DNA of 64,000 nucleotides from Panopea generosa (lineage: Eukaryota > Mollusca > Bivalvia > Adapedonta > Hiatellidae), in the NCBI GenBank assembly GCA_029582155.1, contig CM055895.1, positions 58,848,028-58,912,027 on the forward strand, given 5' to 3'. Numbering within the stretch: the stretch's first letter is position 1; every line of letters starts with the position of its first letter. A model generated the notes under the pieces. The model worked only from the letters and a program-made list of their open reading frames with translations, did not search any database and had not been told where the DNA came from. Positions 1 through 11,949 of this stretch are shown here, in pieces. The position numbers were made by a program, and so were the translations under genes.

Positions 1-1014
1 TTTTGAAATGTCTTTATTCAGATCTATCGAATTATAGAAAACACAATTCTTAAAAAGTTATTATTGTGAACTTAAATCTGCTGTTTTATTTTTACAAATA
101 AATGTTTAATATTCAAATCATATGTCTACTAGGTATATTTCTTCTCTCCTGTCTTTGTAAGTAAATTTTAGTCAAATCAATGTTTGTGAAATAAAAATGT
201 TGAAATGTGTGATAAGTTTTGTCAGAAAATTAAGTCACACTAACTTTCATCATTAACTATCTAAAAAGTCCATATAAAGGTGTTTGATTATATTCCTGTT
301 TTGCTCATAAGTATAATGACTTGTTGTAAAATAAGTATCATACGAGAAAGTAAGATCTTCTTCATCTATGTGTATCATAGACAAAACCTTTTATTCGTGC
401 GTTATCAAACACAAAATTGTGTTAATTAGTAATGTATTTTTACCAATATTTAAAGGCGGTGTGGTGATGATGCAAACTATCTGTCGCAGCACGACATGAT
501 TGGTTCTAAGAATTAACAAAACATATGTTCAGTTACATTGGCATGATAAGGTATATGAACCGACAGACAACAGCAGATAAGTATTTCAGAAGCTATATAT
601 TATACTTTAAAATGTATTTCTGTCAGAAAAACAGTTTTACAAAAAGACTCTGGAATTTAATCGTGGAATCCATTTTGAAAATCTTATGTCAAAGCGTTGC
701 TATTCTCACCAACAATAACATGAAAGTTCGAAAATAAGGCAGATTTATTTACAATATGATGTAGACGTCTATACGGGAATTGTAAAAAATGAGTAAAATG
801 CTTAACTGTTTAAGAACCATACAAAGCAAAACACTTCATGTACAGAGGTTATATTGCAACGTGTGTGTTTTTGAAAAATTGGCATAATGCGAAATAATCC
901 AATAATGTTTTCTAATATCTCGATAAAATTATGTCATAGAAAAACAAATACAATATCAATATTTGTACGCAATTAACTGTCACACATCTAATTTCTTATA
1001 AACACTAAATTTGT

Positions 1015-1153
1015 TTACATATCAGTATCCGATATATTATTAGGAGAATTCTCAGATGGACTATCTCCATGTACACTGTCTCGTGTAATGATGTGACCAC
1101 GGGGGAAGAGCAATGTTTCTGTTTCACTACTGACCGTTCCAAGGAGGTGAACT
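1015..1153 (-). pseudogene. Candidate decayed terminal exon, unit 1
   Basis: This is the minus-strand counterpart of 3480-3594. It keeps a long open frame (T-E-T-L-L-F-P-R-G-H-I-I-T-R; S-D-T-D-M stop). However, the frame homologous to unit 2 changes midway through a one-base indel, so at least one of the two copies is not translated as its partner. Possible acceptors are cag at about 1155 or tag nearer 1130. Confidence 0.28.
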
Positions 1154-2258
1154 CTGGTATTAATTATTTTGTGTGGTATTGTAATAATTATGTTTTGTTT
1201 TGTTTCTGATTGATTATTTTATGATTTTCTTTGAATATTACATATCTTGTTGGATTTATATTTATTTCTTTTTAGCAATATAATGATTAACTAAGTCCTT
1301 GTTATGCATGACATTAAGACATTTGATACAATTGTACATAAAGCATTATCGAAATAATATATTGATTACTGTCAAATAAAATATAGCAAGTTGGATATTT
1401 TGATATTGTACGCTGTGCCGTTTGTAATCATTGAATGACCTTTAAAGTGAAACTTTGATTTTTAGGTTCTGCAGGAAGTTTTATATAGTTAACATATGTT
1501 GAATCTACAAAACATTTAACATTCAAAACAGCACTATTTTTTATGCAATATCAGACACGTTAGAATTATATTGCTATTAGATACGAGCATAACTATTTCC
1601 ACCACATTTTAGATTAAGCATGCTCGAGTTATTGCATTTTGTGGTTTAAATTACAAATTATTTCTTTGGGGGCGGGTGGTTGTGCATTGGATAGAGTAGA
1701 GTATTTAAAGTGAAAAACTATCTTCACAATCGAGCTTGAATTCAGCAGTTTAAGCGTATGACTTCTACGATTATACGAGTACAAAAGATAACAAATAAAA
1801 AAGACTATATTAAGTTATGTTCAGAATTGTTGTCATTAGCGTTTACGAACAGAAAATACTTTGTTTCAAGAATGCAAGAATGCAACAATAGTAAAGAATT
1901 GAGAAATAACTACAACAATATTTATTTTAAGTAACGACTTTCAGTATAGACTATTATACATATAAAGTCACTTTCAAAATCGTACAAAAATATGTTTAGA
2001 TAGTTAAATTTAATAAAGAATAATGAATCATTAATTAAACTATTCTAATATTACCTTAAACTATTTAGAATACAAGAAACGTAACACAACCATCTATAAA
2101 CATAATTGTTGTATTTGCTTGCAACTGAAATTTTAAACGCATTCGTTTAATTATATCAATATATCAGATTTTATGCTTTAACAAATATGAACTGCGCTCT
2201 TATCAGGAGCCAAACTTGCAAACAAGTTTAACTCCCCGAGTGATGATTTTGCTACTGT

Positions 2259-2400
2259 CTATCCCAATGCCGTGATCCCTGAAGCAGCAGTTTGTATGTT
2301 TGCGTTGTGCTGATCATGATCAGTGTATTCAATAATTGTGTTTATGTTGTGGTGACTGTGTTCATTGAATACTGCATATCCTGATGGAAGTGTCAAATTT
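2259..2400 (-). pseudogene. Candidate exon remnant, unit 1
   Basis: Paralogue of 5773-5945 in the left duplication. An acceptor-like aaaatag precedes 2400 on the minus strand. The open frame (about 46 codons) ends in G-I-T-A-L-G stop at 2259. Identity to unit 2 is clear at the DNA level over the whole block. Confidence 0.3.
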
Positions 2401-2640
2401 CTATTTTCCTAACACGTGCATCACATTAAAATATAAGCAAATTTGATGTAATCCAGTATGTATTAGTTTAACAAAATGAGTTGATTATTTGTAATGAACA
2501 ACATGAAAACACACTGTGTTCATGTTATCATACGTGTCTTAAATGAACGAATTGCATTATAATTTCTGCCAAGGCTAATAAACTACATTTGAATGTAGAG
2601 TTTTCAAATATGTGCGTATTTTTTTACTATTCTGAGCATA

Positions 2641-2745
2641 GCATATATTGTGACCGCGATTCGAACTTCCGACATCTGGATTTACAGTCAGATAGCTAAC
2701 CGAACCATGTGGATATTGAATAGCTTACATCGATATTTTAATTCT
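2641..2745 (-). mobile_element. tRNA-derived SINE fragment (family B)
   Basis: The minus strand carries a tRNA-like head: G-G-T-T-A-G-C as box A remnant, TGTAAATCCAGATG in the anticodon region and AGTTCGAATCGC as box B. A related head lies at the matching place in unit 2 (about 7060-7135), so the insertion predates the duplication. Confidence 0.5.
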
Positions 2746-3479
2746 TTGGCGGCCGTTTGTTGTCCACGAAGATGTGTTTAGTGTAACATGACGATAAATA
2801 TTTACCCAATAGTACATCTTTGGTATAATTATGTTGCAGATACAACATGCTGTCAATATAAAGTTTGATATAAAAGTGTCTTCCAAATTACAGAATGACA
2901 TGTAAAATCCATCATACTGTGTTTTGTTAAATTATTGCATGTATGAGATTCGCAAATCATTCATAATTTAAATTTTGTAACACAGACATTTTAAAGATAA
3001 CCTACCTCTCACTGCGATATTTGCCTGCTTGTAAATAGTTCACCTTATAACGTGCATTACATACGTTATGATTATGCTAAGAGTTTAGTATATTTTATTT
3101 TAAACAGCTATTTTTATTTTTAAAGTATAAAATGATGTTTAAAGCAATTTAGTCTAAACATCTAGTCAAACTCAACAATTATCATCGACACTAACATGAT
3201 GATTTGGGAATAAAGCAGAGTTGTACGATATTACGTAGACGTTAATATCATAGCAAATGTGTAAAATTGTAAAATGTTGAGAATTTTAAACCTATGATAA
3301 ACAAAACACTCTACATACAGAGTATTTACCTATGCATAAACTATATATTGCACCGAAATAATTCAATAATGTATATTAATAACTTGATGAAATTATGTAG
3401 TAGAAATAGAAAAAAACAGTATCAATAATGTGTACGCAATGAAGTGTTACACATCTAATTTCTAATAAACATAAACTCG

Positions 3480-3594
3480 TTTACATACTGTCAATATCCG
3501 ATACATAAATAGGAGAGTAATCTGGAGGATCTACTTCTGTTAACATTGTCTCGTTTACTGATGTGACGACATCAGAAGAGCAAAGTTGGGTCTG
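3480..3594 (-). pseudogene. Candidate terminal exon, unit 2 of the left duplication
   Basis: The minus strand has an acceptor-like ttctctag before 3594. It then reads Q-T-Q-L-C-S-S-D-V-V-T-S, followed by P-P-D-Y-S-P-I-Y-V-S-D-I-D-S-M and a TAA near 3488-3486. The related copy at 1015-1153 matches in the same frame for the first part (C-S-S-P-V-V-T-S) and then needs one frameshift. The Y-S-P-I-Y-V stretch would suit a cytosolic receptor tail, but no upstream domain is recognised. Coding status is inferred from the open frame, the splice site and the paralogous copy only. Confidence 0.35.
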
Positions 3595-4454
3595 CTAGAG
3601 AATTTGTTTTATGCAGGAATTATAATTATGTTTTTTTTATGTATGATGATTATGCTGTGATTTTCTTTGAATATAACGTCTTTTTTGGTTTTATATTTAC
3701 TTCTTTTTACCAATATAAATATAACTCTGTAATACATTAATGACAATTCTACTACAACTACTACTATCCAATTATGTCCCAAAACGCACTTTCATATCAT
3801 ATTGATTCATCATGGTGTATCTAGGGGAATGTATTGTTAGATGTACTATTAGGTTCTACAAACCGATATTAATTAAGCCACTGTTTTTCTCATTAAGATC
3901 AAATACTACCATTCAACTTTCAGCTTGTTTCAATAACACATATATTCATTTCTTTTTTAAGTTATTTATTAATAATTTCTACGAATTGCTAAACGAATGG
4001 ACTGCTGTCTATGATATGTTCCAAAATGATAAAAATGTATTTATTTAAATGAAAGAATAACTATGAACGTAACTTGGAACTTATCTGATTTTAACTGACG
4101 TTTTAATAGCAAGACTATATAAAAACACATGTTTGTTACCATTTCCAAAACGTTTCACTATGTCTATGAATTAAGCTGCCAAATAAAACATAGCAAGTGC
4201 GATAGTTTTGTTTTTACGCTGTGCTGTTTGTAGTTATTTAACGGCCTTTGGGATGAAACCTTGCTTTTTAGGTTAAGCTTTACTTACTTTTTCACATGGA
4301 TATAGAGTCTGCCAAATATTTTGTCTTCAAAGCAACATTATTTTTTTGCAATATCAGACAAGTGAAAACTGTTTGAATATAACTAGTACAAAAAATTTAA
4401 ACAACATTAGTTCCTGCAGTGCCAAGTACATGTACATTCAATTTTTAAATTGTT

Positions 4455-4560
4455 GACCGTTGATGCCAGATGTTGCGGGGTCGATCCCCGTGGTCCCTAA
4501 AAGAACGCTTAGTACTTGTTCTACTCGAGAGGCGCACTCGAGAGCGAGTTCGAGCTAAAA
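4455..4560 (+). mobile_element. tRNA-like SINE fragment
   Basis: GCGGGGTCGATCCCCGTGG is a self-complementary T-arm-like stem with box B GGTCGATCC. A GC-richer stretch with repeated CTCGAG follows. No box A is clear and the family is undetermined. Confidence 0.35.
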
Positions 4561-5772
4561 AAATCAGTTTCAACGAATTACTTCTACATATATAATTACA
4601 AAAGTTAAGAACGAAAAAATAACATATCAAGTGTTTTCATTGTCCTTCACTAACGGACCCAATACAATCAAGTGTTTGTTCTCTTGGTTCTCTTCTGTGT
4701 CCCCTAGTGATCATTGAACTTAAAATACAGACGTAAAATGTCTGTAAAGATAATAGTAATATGACAGAATGTGGTTACAATAAACACATAAAGAATCAAG
4801 ATAATACTTTACAAAGACACAGACATCAGCGTTAAACTTCCTAATTAGATTATCCCTCCAAATGCATTTTTCTCAGAATACATATTTTCCACAATCATCT
4901 TTTATTGGACTTGTGTATAAAATATATATACAAAGACATGCAGATAATGATTGATAGACGTCATCGACTTTGCTGATACAAACCATGTTGTAGTATTGCT
5001 TATGTACTTAATGACAAGCACGTGGAAACTTTACATCTATTGTTAACTTGATTACGATCTGGTATAATGACTTGCTGCACTCTGTTGCAAAGTTGTTTTG
5101 TATTTTTTAAACAGCAGTTTATGATTGCATATGAGATGTTTGCAGTATGCAAAGGTAAAAATACCCTTTGTCGATCAGCGAAAAAGATATATTGGTGATG
5201 AAAGGGGATTTGTTTCAATTTATCAACCGCATAGAATGTACGTAGGAGATGATTAAATACTTAATTATCAAACAGAAATATTAAGTGCGTTGTGCCAAAT
5301 GACTGTGATAATGTGTTTGTTTTTTTTAAATCAATACTTCAGTATAATTCTGCGCTGTTTACAAGAAATACAAATTCTTTGATTCCAGAATGAGAGAGTG
5401 CACCGATACTAATGAATCAATAATTAACTAGAACATTTTCCTTTAAGTAGCGAAATTTATTATACTATTATACCTATAACGTCACCTGTAAATCATAAAA
5501 AATAACTGTTTATAAATAAAAAAATAATGAATCATCAATAAATAAAGATGTATTATTCTGAAATACTAACGAACACAAGATTCATTACTAATCAAATGAG
5601 CGCATATAACGTTATTGGTTGTATTTGTTTACAATTGAAATTTCGTTTAGTTATATCAAGGTATCAAGATTTATGTTTGAACCAAATATGAAAACCACTA
5701 ATTTTTAATCCATTATCGAACGTGTAATCATGTTTAAGGTTCACAAGTGTCCCCAGCCAAGTTTGCAACTGA

Positions 5773-5945
5773 CTATTTCAAGGCGGTGATCCGTGTAGCA
5801 CCAATGTGTATGCGTTCATTGTGTTGATAATGATAAGTCCATACTTTGATTGTGTTTATGTTGTTGTGTCGGCTGTGTTCGTTGAACACTGCATCTCCTG
5901 ATGGATGTGTCATAATTGTATTTTCGTAACACGTGCATCTGTATT
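5773..5945 (-). pseudogene. Candidate internal or terminal exon remnant, unit 2
   Basis: The minus strand frame reads H-P-S-G-D-A-V-F-N-E-H-S-R-H-N-N-I-N-T-I and on to a TAG at 5773. Unit 1 (2259-2400) reads L-P-S-G-Y-A-V-F-N-E-H-S-H-H-N-I-N-T-I in the same frame, differing by a 3-nt indel and stopping at the same place. That conservation of frame suggests former or present coding. No good donor is seen and no family is recognised. Confidence 0.3.
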
Positions 5946-6924
5946 AACTTAAGAACAACTTTGACGAAATGCAGAATGTATTAGTTTCATTAAATGTGTT
6001 GATTTTTTTTAAATAAACAACATGAAAACACGCTCTGTCTATGTAACCTTGCGTGTCCTAAATAAACTAATTGTATTTTAATTACCGCCATGGTTATACT
6101 TCTTAACTCAATTTTATTAGGAAATTAACTATGAAAGTGCCGTTGACATTACAATAAACAACATTTTTGCACTGTTTTGCACTATTCCGTGATATAAAAA
6201 TGTAAAATGTTAATCATGAAGTGTTGAAGTAAATGGAACGGAAAGTATTTAATAAAAACGAGAACGGTTAGCTATGAACTTTATAGTTAAGATGCTATTA
6301 AAGTGAAGAAAATTGGATAGTTGTGCTTAAATATTACACATTTCCCAAAGAATATAGTTAATATTAAGTAATAAGTTAAAGAAAAATGCTTGAGGCCCTG
6401 AAAAGGAGAGGTGGTAACAATATTATATAACACAGGATGTGCACAATATATGGCAGCACAAGTCTGAAAACATGCTGGGATTTACATTTCCTCCTACTCC
6501 AGGAGGTATAACATATTTTTATGTGTCAACTCATGATTATAAGCTCATCAACTTGGACATTTTGAACCATACAATGTATATAACCTGTAGCAAATAATAT
6601 TGTTATTAACGGATAGGTATATTTTAAAATTGCCATCACTAAAATCATTGTTGATTTAAATCATATGATATGGTAACAAAATAAGTATAACGTATAAAGG
6701 TATATTAAAAGTTATCTCAAAGGACGGCTGACATGCACCATAGATATGTTAATAGATTCATACAAACTGTAATGACTCCCCACCAATTGAATAAGACGTT
6801 TCGAACCTGTTGTTGACTTAAATAGAATTTTATAGATGTGATTTGTAGGTCTTTGAAAAAATCACTATTGTCGTTGTTGTTGCAACTTTAAGTGATTTGC
6901 GCATTTTATTAAAAGTATCTTGGT

Positions 6925-7135
6925 TGTTTAACAGAGGTCATCGTACCTGGGATTCGCTAGGCGGTTTACCAATATTTATATCACTGGCTACTTTCCCTTA
7001 TATTCAGTGTTGGAGGCTAACCAATTATGTTCGTGACCAACCAAGGCAAATACTATGATATTCTAACACACGACCCCTAGATTGACAGTCAGACGTAAAA
7101 CCGTTTGGTTGAACCGGTATCTTAATACTTTTGCG
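6925..7135 (-). mobile_element. SINE family B copy, degraded
   Basis: It matches the body and head of the copy at 50025-50255: CCTGGGATTC and GGTTTACCAAT at its 3' side, then a head with TAGATTGACAGTCAGACG and a following AACCG. Box B is eroded. Orientation is minus strand. Confidence 0.5.
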
Positions 7136-7255
7136 AAACATTGTTAGCCAGGGACACACGTTATGTGTAAATGACGAATGAATATAACCTAGGTGATCAT
7201 CATTGATATATGTTGTGGATCTAACAGTTTGTCATCATGAAGTTTTACTATTCGT

Positions 7256-7440
7256 TTTAATGCGTTTAACGCCATTTTCAACACATTTCAGGTTATATAT
7301 AGTATATCCAGTTTTACTGGTGGAGGGAGACCTCAGTTTTTGGAGCGAGTGGGACTCGAACCTACGACCTTAGCGTTGCAAGGTCAGTGATCTTGAGACG
7401 GCGCCACTCGGCCACGGAGGATCTCAAAACGATTTTTTAA
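7256..7440 (-). mobile_element. tRNA-derived SINE (family A), nearly intact
   Basis: On the minus strand, box A is TGGCCGAGTGGC and box B GGTTCGAGTCCC, with a long variable arm like tRNA-Ser or tRNA-Leu. The body contains TGAGGTCTCCCTCC and the 3' end TGAAAATGGCGTTAAACGC, the tail type of bivalve SINEs (family knowledge). Unit 1 has the empty site (2860-2885). Confidence 0.8.
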
Positions 7441-7759
7441 AAAAAAGATGGCCGTCCAAATTACACAGTTTGCCGGACAAAATTGTATGTGATACGTGTT
7501 TGGGGTTGTGTTAATTTATTAAATATATTATATTCACAAAGACTCGTTTTGTTTATATGATAATTTTTATATCAACGACATCTGAATAATAAACTCCCAC
7601 TCACTGCGATCTTTGCCAAGCTTGTTAATAGTTCACTTTTATAATTTGTATTACGACCATAATCAGTATAAAAAAATGCGACAAGCTTTATATCTAACTG
7701 TTTTTATTATTTGTTCTGATGATTTAAATGAGGATTAACGTTAAGAAATAACAGGATGC

Positions 7760-7972
7760 ATTATATGGCTTATCAAGTTTTACAGGTGGTGGAAGACCTC
7801 AGAATGAATCATTGTAAAACCACCGAACTTCCGCAAATACGTTGCAAATTTTTTCTGATAAAGTTCTTGGACCGATATGGACTCGACCCAATAACAACAC
7901 ATCAGTGGTGGGAGGTAAATAACCGGTGACCAATAAACCACGATGCCTTGGACCGCTCAGTCACGGAATACC
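7760..7972 (-). mobile_element. SINE family A copy, diverged
   Basis: On the minus strand the head is GACTGAGCGGTCC...GGGTCGAGTCC. The body shares TTTGCGGAAG and TCTGAGGTCTTCCACC with the other A copies. The GGCGTTAAAC tail is missing, so the copy is 3'-truncated. Confidence 0.65.
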
Positions 7973-7989
7973 CTCAAAAGTGATTTTTA

Positions 7990-8990
7990 TTTAATTTTAT
8001 TTATTGTATTTTCACTTTCTGATTTCATGATCGGACAACGATAGAGCGAGACTGGACACACCAAGTCATTAGGCTTAAACTTTCCAGATAATGGTTTGTT
8101 TTTTGAAAATTTACACTATTTTTACTTCTTATATGTATATTTGTTAATTCGATGCATAAGTATGTAATTATGATTCTTTTGTATACTCCGTCAACTTTTG
8201 TAAATATACCCTCGATAACACTGATGAAGATGTCCATTTCTTTGAGATAATGTATAAGACATACATTTTACTTCATTAACCGATATTTAGGTTTTCTTAG
8301 CATGAACTTTCCTAAAGTTCAACAAATGTTGATATGACTGAGTCTATATATTTAACATGGCATAACAAAACCTTCGAGCACATGTGGATATCATACAACG
8401 TGATATTTATGATAGGATACCCAGATTGTGATATACGGGTCGTTCAAAGTTCATGTAATATATACACCGTGTCTAGTCTTGTATAATTATAAATAATTAC
8501 TCATTCCATTTAGATAAGAATAACTTGAAGAACCGTCTCTGGTCAGGTGTAGGCCAAAACACGTACATCGGTTGTTGGAATTTTATCATCACATCAGACA
8601 GTAAGAATCTTACATAGCTTGCGGTTTGGAAAGACAATTCCATCACGAAGGATAACTATTTTGGCGGGAACTCGAATTTGCGAAAACAGTTATCCCAAAG
8701 GAACGGAATTTGAACCGAAAAAGCCATGCAAGGTTATTTTTCTTGCATACCAAACCCATTAAATACTCTTTTAAATTTAAATTATTGGCATATTTTTACC
8801 ATAATGACTTCTAAAACAATAAATTAGATACATTACGCCATGTGTTATAAAACATAGAGTCATAAATTGTTCCATTGTCACAGCAGGGTAGGCTTGGGAG
8901 GTTGGATGGTGAAAATTATTTACCCGATACAATGCCCGGAAACACTTATCCGGAATGCAATAAATGGTCCATCCGTAATATCAGAATTTT
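7990..8990. other. No recognisable feature
   Basis: Unique-looking AT-rich DNA. No convincing exon, repeat or RNA gene was seen on either strand up to the minisatellite. Confidence 0.5.
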
Positions 8991-8994
8991 AAAG

Positions 8995-11745
8995 AATCTT
9001 GTACCAGGACCAGTCAGGAATTGATCATTACATTGTGAATGAGCTGGCTATCATTACAGTATCTGTAAAACGGCAGCATCGTGGTATGACTGCTGGATAA
9101 TAGTACCAGGACCGGTCAGGCATCGATCAGTACATTGTGACTAAGCTGACTATCATCGCAGTATCTGTAGAACGGCAGCAGCGTGGTATGACTGCTGGAT
9201 AATAGTACCAGGACCGGTCAGGCATTGATCAGTACATTTTGACTGAGCTTGCTATCATCACAGTAAATGTAGAACGGCGGCATCGTGGTATGACTGCTGG
9301 ATAATAGTACCAGGACCGGTCAGGCATTGATCAGTACATTGTGACTGAACTGGCTATCATCACAGTAAATGTAGAACGGCAGCATCGTGGTATGACTGCT
9401 AGATGATAGTACCAGGACCGGTCAGGCATTGATCAGAACATTGTGACTGAGCTGACTACCATCACGGTCAATGTAGAACGGCAGCATCGTGGTATGACTG
9501 CTGGAAAATAGTACCAGGACCGGTCAGGCATTGATCAGTACATTGTGACTAAGCTGGCTATCATCACAGTAAATGTAGAACGGCAGCATGGTGGTATGAC
9601 TACTGGATAATAGTACCAGGACCGGTCTGGCATTGATCAGTACATTGTGACTGAGCTGGCTGTTATATCAGTGTCTGTAGAACAGAAGCATCGTGGTGCA
9701 TGTATGACTGCTAAATAAAAGTACCAGGACCAGTCGAAGCATTGATTAGTACATTTTGACTTAGCTGGCAATCATCACAATCAATGTAGAACGGCAGCAT
9801 CGTGGTATGACTGCTGGATAATAGTAACAGGACCGGTCAGGCATTGATCAGTACATTGTGAATGAGCTCGCTATCGTCACAGTTAATGTAGAACGGCAAC
9901 ATCTTGGTATGACTCATTGATGATAGCACCAGGACCGGTCAGGCATTGACCAGTCGTTGTGACTGAGCTGGCTATCCTCACAGTAAATGTAGAACGGCAG
10001 CATCGTGGTATGATTGCTGGATAATAGTACCAGGACCTGTCAGGCAATGATCAGTACATTGTGACTGAGCTGGCTATCGTTACATAAATGTAGAATGGCA
10101 ACATCGTGGTATCACTGCTTGATGATAGAACCAGGACCGGTAAGGCAATGATCAGTATATTGTGACTGAGCTGGCTATCATCACAGTAAATGTAGAACGG
10201 CAGCATCGTGGTATGACTGCTGGATAATAGTACCAGGACCGGTCAGGCATTGATCAGAACATTGTGACTGAGATGGCTGTCATCTCAGTATCTGTAGAAC
10301 GGCAGCATCGTGGTATGACTGCTGGATAATAGTACCAGGACCGCTCAGGCATTGATCAGTACATTGTGACTGAGCTGGCTATCATCACAGTAAATGTAGA
10401 ACGGCAGCATCGTGGTATGACTGCTGGATAATAGTACCAGGACCGGTCAGGCATTGATCAGAACATTGTGACTGAACTGGCTATCATCACAGTAAATGTA
10501 GAACGGCAGCATCGTGGTATGACTACTGGATAATAGTACCAGGACCGGTCTGGCATTGATCAGTACATTGTGACTGAGCTTGCTATCATCACAGTAAATG
10601 TAGAACGGTGGCATCGTGGTATGACTACTGGATAATAGTACCAGGACCGGTCGCGCATTGATCAGTACATTGTGACTGAACTGGCTATCATCACAGTAAA
10701 TGTAGAACGGCGGCAACGTGGTATGACTGCTGGAAAATAGTACCAGGACCGGTCAGGCATTTATCAATACATTGCGACTGAACTGGATATCATTACAGTA
10801 AAAGTAGAACGGGTCATTTTGACATGACTGCTGGATAATAGTACCTGGACCGGTCAGGCATTGATCAGTACATTGTGACTGAGCTGGTTATCATCACAGT
10901 ATCTTTAGAACGGCAGTATCGTTGTCTGACTGCTGGATAATAGTACCAGGACTAGTCGAAGTATTGATCAGTACATTGTGACTGAGCTGGCTATCACCAC
11001 AGTAAATGTAGATCGGCAGCATCGTGGTATGACCGCTGGATAATAGTACCAGGACCCGTTAGGCATTGATCAGTACATTGTGACTGAGCTGCTTATCATC
11101 ACAGTAAATGTAGAACGGTGGCATCGTGGTATGACTGCTGGATAATAGTACCAGGACCGGTCAGGCATTGATCAGAAAATTGTGACTGAGCTGGCTATCA
11201 TCACAGTAAATGTAGAACGGCGGCATCGTGGTATGACTGCTAATAATAATACTGATACTAGTACCAGGACCGGTCAGGCATTGATCAGTACATTGTGACT
11301 GAGCTGGCTGTCATCTCAGTGTCTGTAGAACGGCAACATCGTGGTGCATGTATGATTGCTGGATAATAGTACCGGTCAGGCATTGATCTGTACATTGTGA
11401 CTGAGCTTGCTGTCATCTCAGTGTCTGTAGAACGGCAGCATCATGGTGCATGTATGATTGCTGGATAATAGTACCAGGACCTTTCAGGCATTGATCAGTT
11501 CATTGTGACTGAACTGGCTATCATCGGAGTAAATGTAGAACGGCAGCATCGTGGTATGACTGCTGGATAATAGTACCAGGACCGGCCAGGCATTTATCAG
11601 AACATTGTGACTGAGCTGGCTGTCATCTCAGTATATGTAGAACGGCAGCATCGTGGTATGACTGCTGGATAATAGTACCAGGACTGGTGAGGCATTGACC
11701 AGTACATTGTGACTGAGCTGGCTATCATCACAGTATCTTCGTTGT
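8995..11745. repeat. 102-bp minisatellite, about 27 units
   Basis: Each unit starts near GTACCAGGACCGGTCAGG and continues through TTGATCAGTACATTG, GTGACTGAGCTGGC and AGAACGGCAGCATCG, with a period of 102 bp (starts at 9001, 9103, 9205, 9307). Units hold two perfect palindromes, GACCGGTC and TGATCA. Variants occur: GTAAATGTAG or GTATCTGTAG forms, GGTGCATGTATG insertions near 9695, 11345 and 11450, and a TAATAATAAT insertion near 11243. Because 102 is divisible by three, spurious frames stay open across units. Confidence 0.95.
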
Positions 11746-11949
11746 ATGACTACTAGTTTTTTGACAACAACGCTGAGTTTTAAATTAAAATGTAATGAAT
11801 TAAGTAGGGTACTTGTTTTCAGCAACGTTTTTATTCTTATGCTCTTATCATCGTTAAGTTGTAACAAAAAATGTGAAAACATTAAACAATTCATAACTTA
11901 CATTGGCAGCATAATTACTCTTGCCTTAATTGAAACGTCAGTCTGTTGA

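Larger units (their letters stand above)
640..7740. repeat. Old diverged tandem duplication (unit 1 ~640-3150, unit 2 ~3150-7740)
   Basis: Collinear matching blocks run in the same order: 745-960 with 3220-3400; 985-1100 with 3440-3570; 1380-1475 with 4180-4276; 2312-2410 with 5826-5938; 2640-2720 with 7060-7135; 2820-2885 with 7195-7260; 2880-2950 with 7450-7510; 3005-3060 with 7592-7650. The offset grows from about 2.45 kb to 4.6 kb because unit 2 has gained insertions, including SINEs. Divergence looks high (roughly a quarter of sites by eye), so the event is old. Confidence 0.75.

Noticed and set aside
3005-3080. Small exon-like stretch with acceptor ttag and donor gtgaga on the minus strand
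   Set aside because: The paralogous stretch at 7592-7665 has a frame-breaking indel and no acceptor, so coding is not supported.
7256-7440. Functional tRNA gene
   Set aside because: Boxes A and B are good but the acceptor stem does not pair and a SINE body with a retroposon tail follows; the same holds for 24095, 50025 and 60436.
10447-10716. 89-codon repetitive frame in the 102-bp array
   Set aside because: The period is divisible by three, so frames persist by chance; neighbouring units contain stops.
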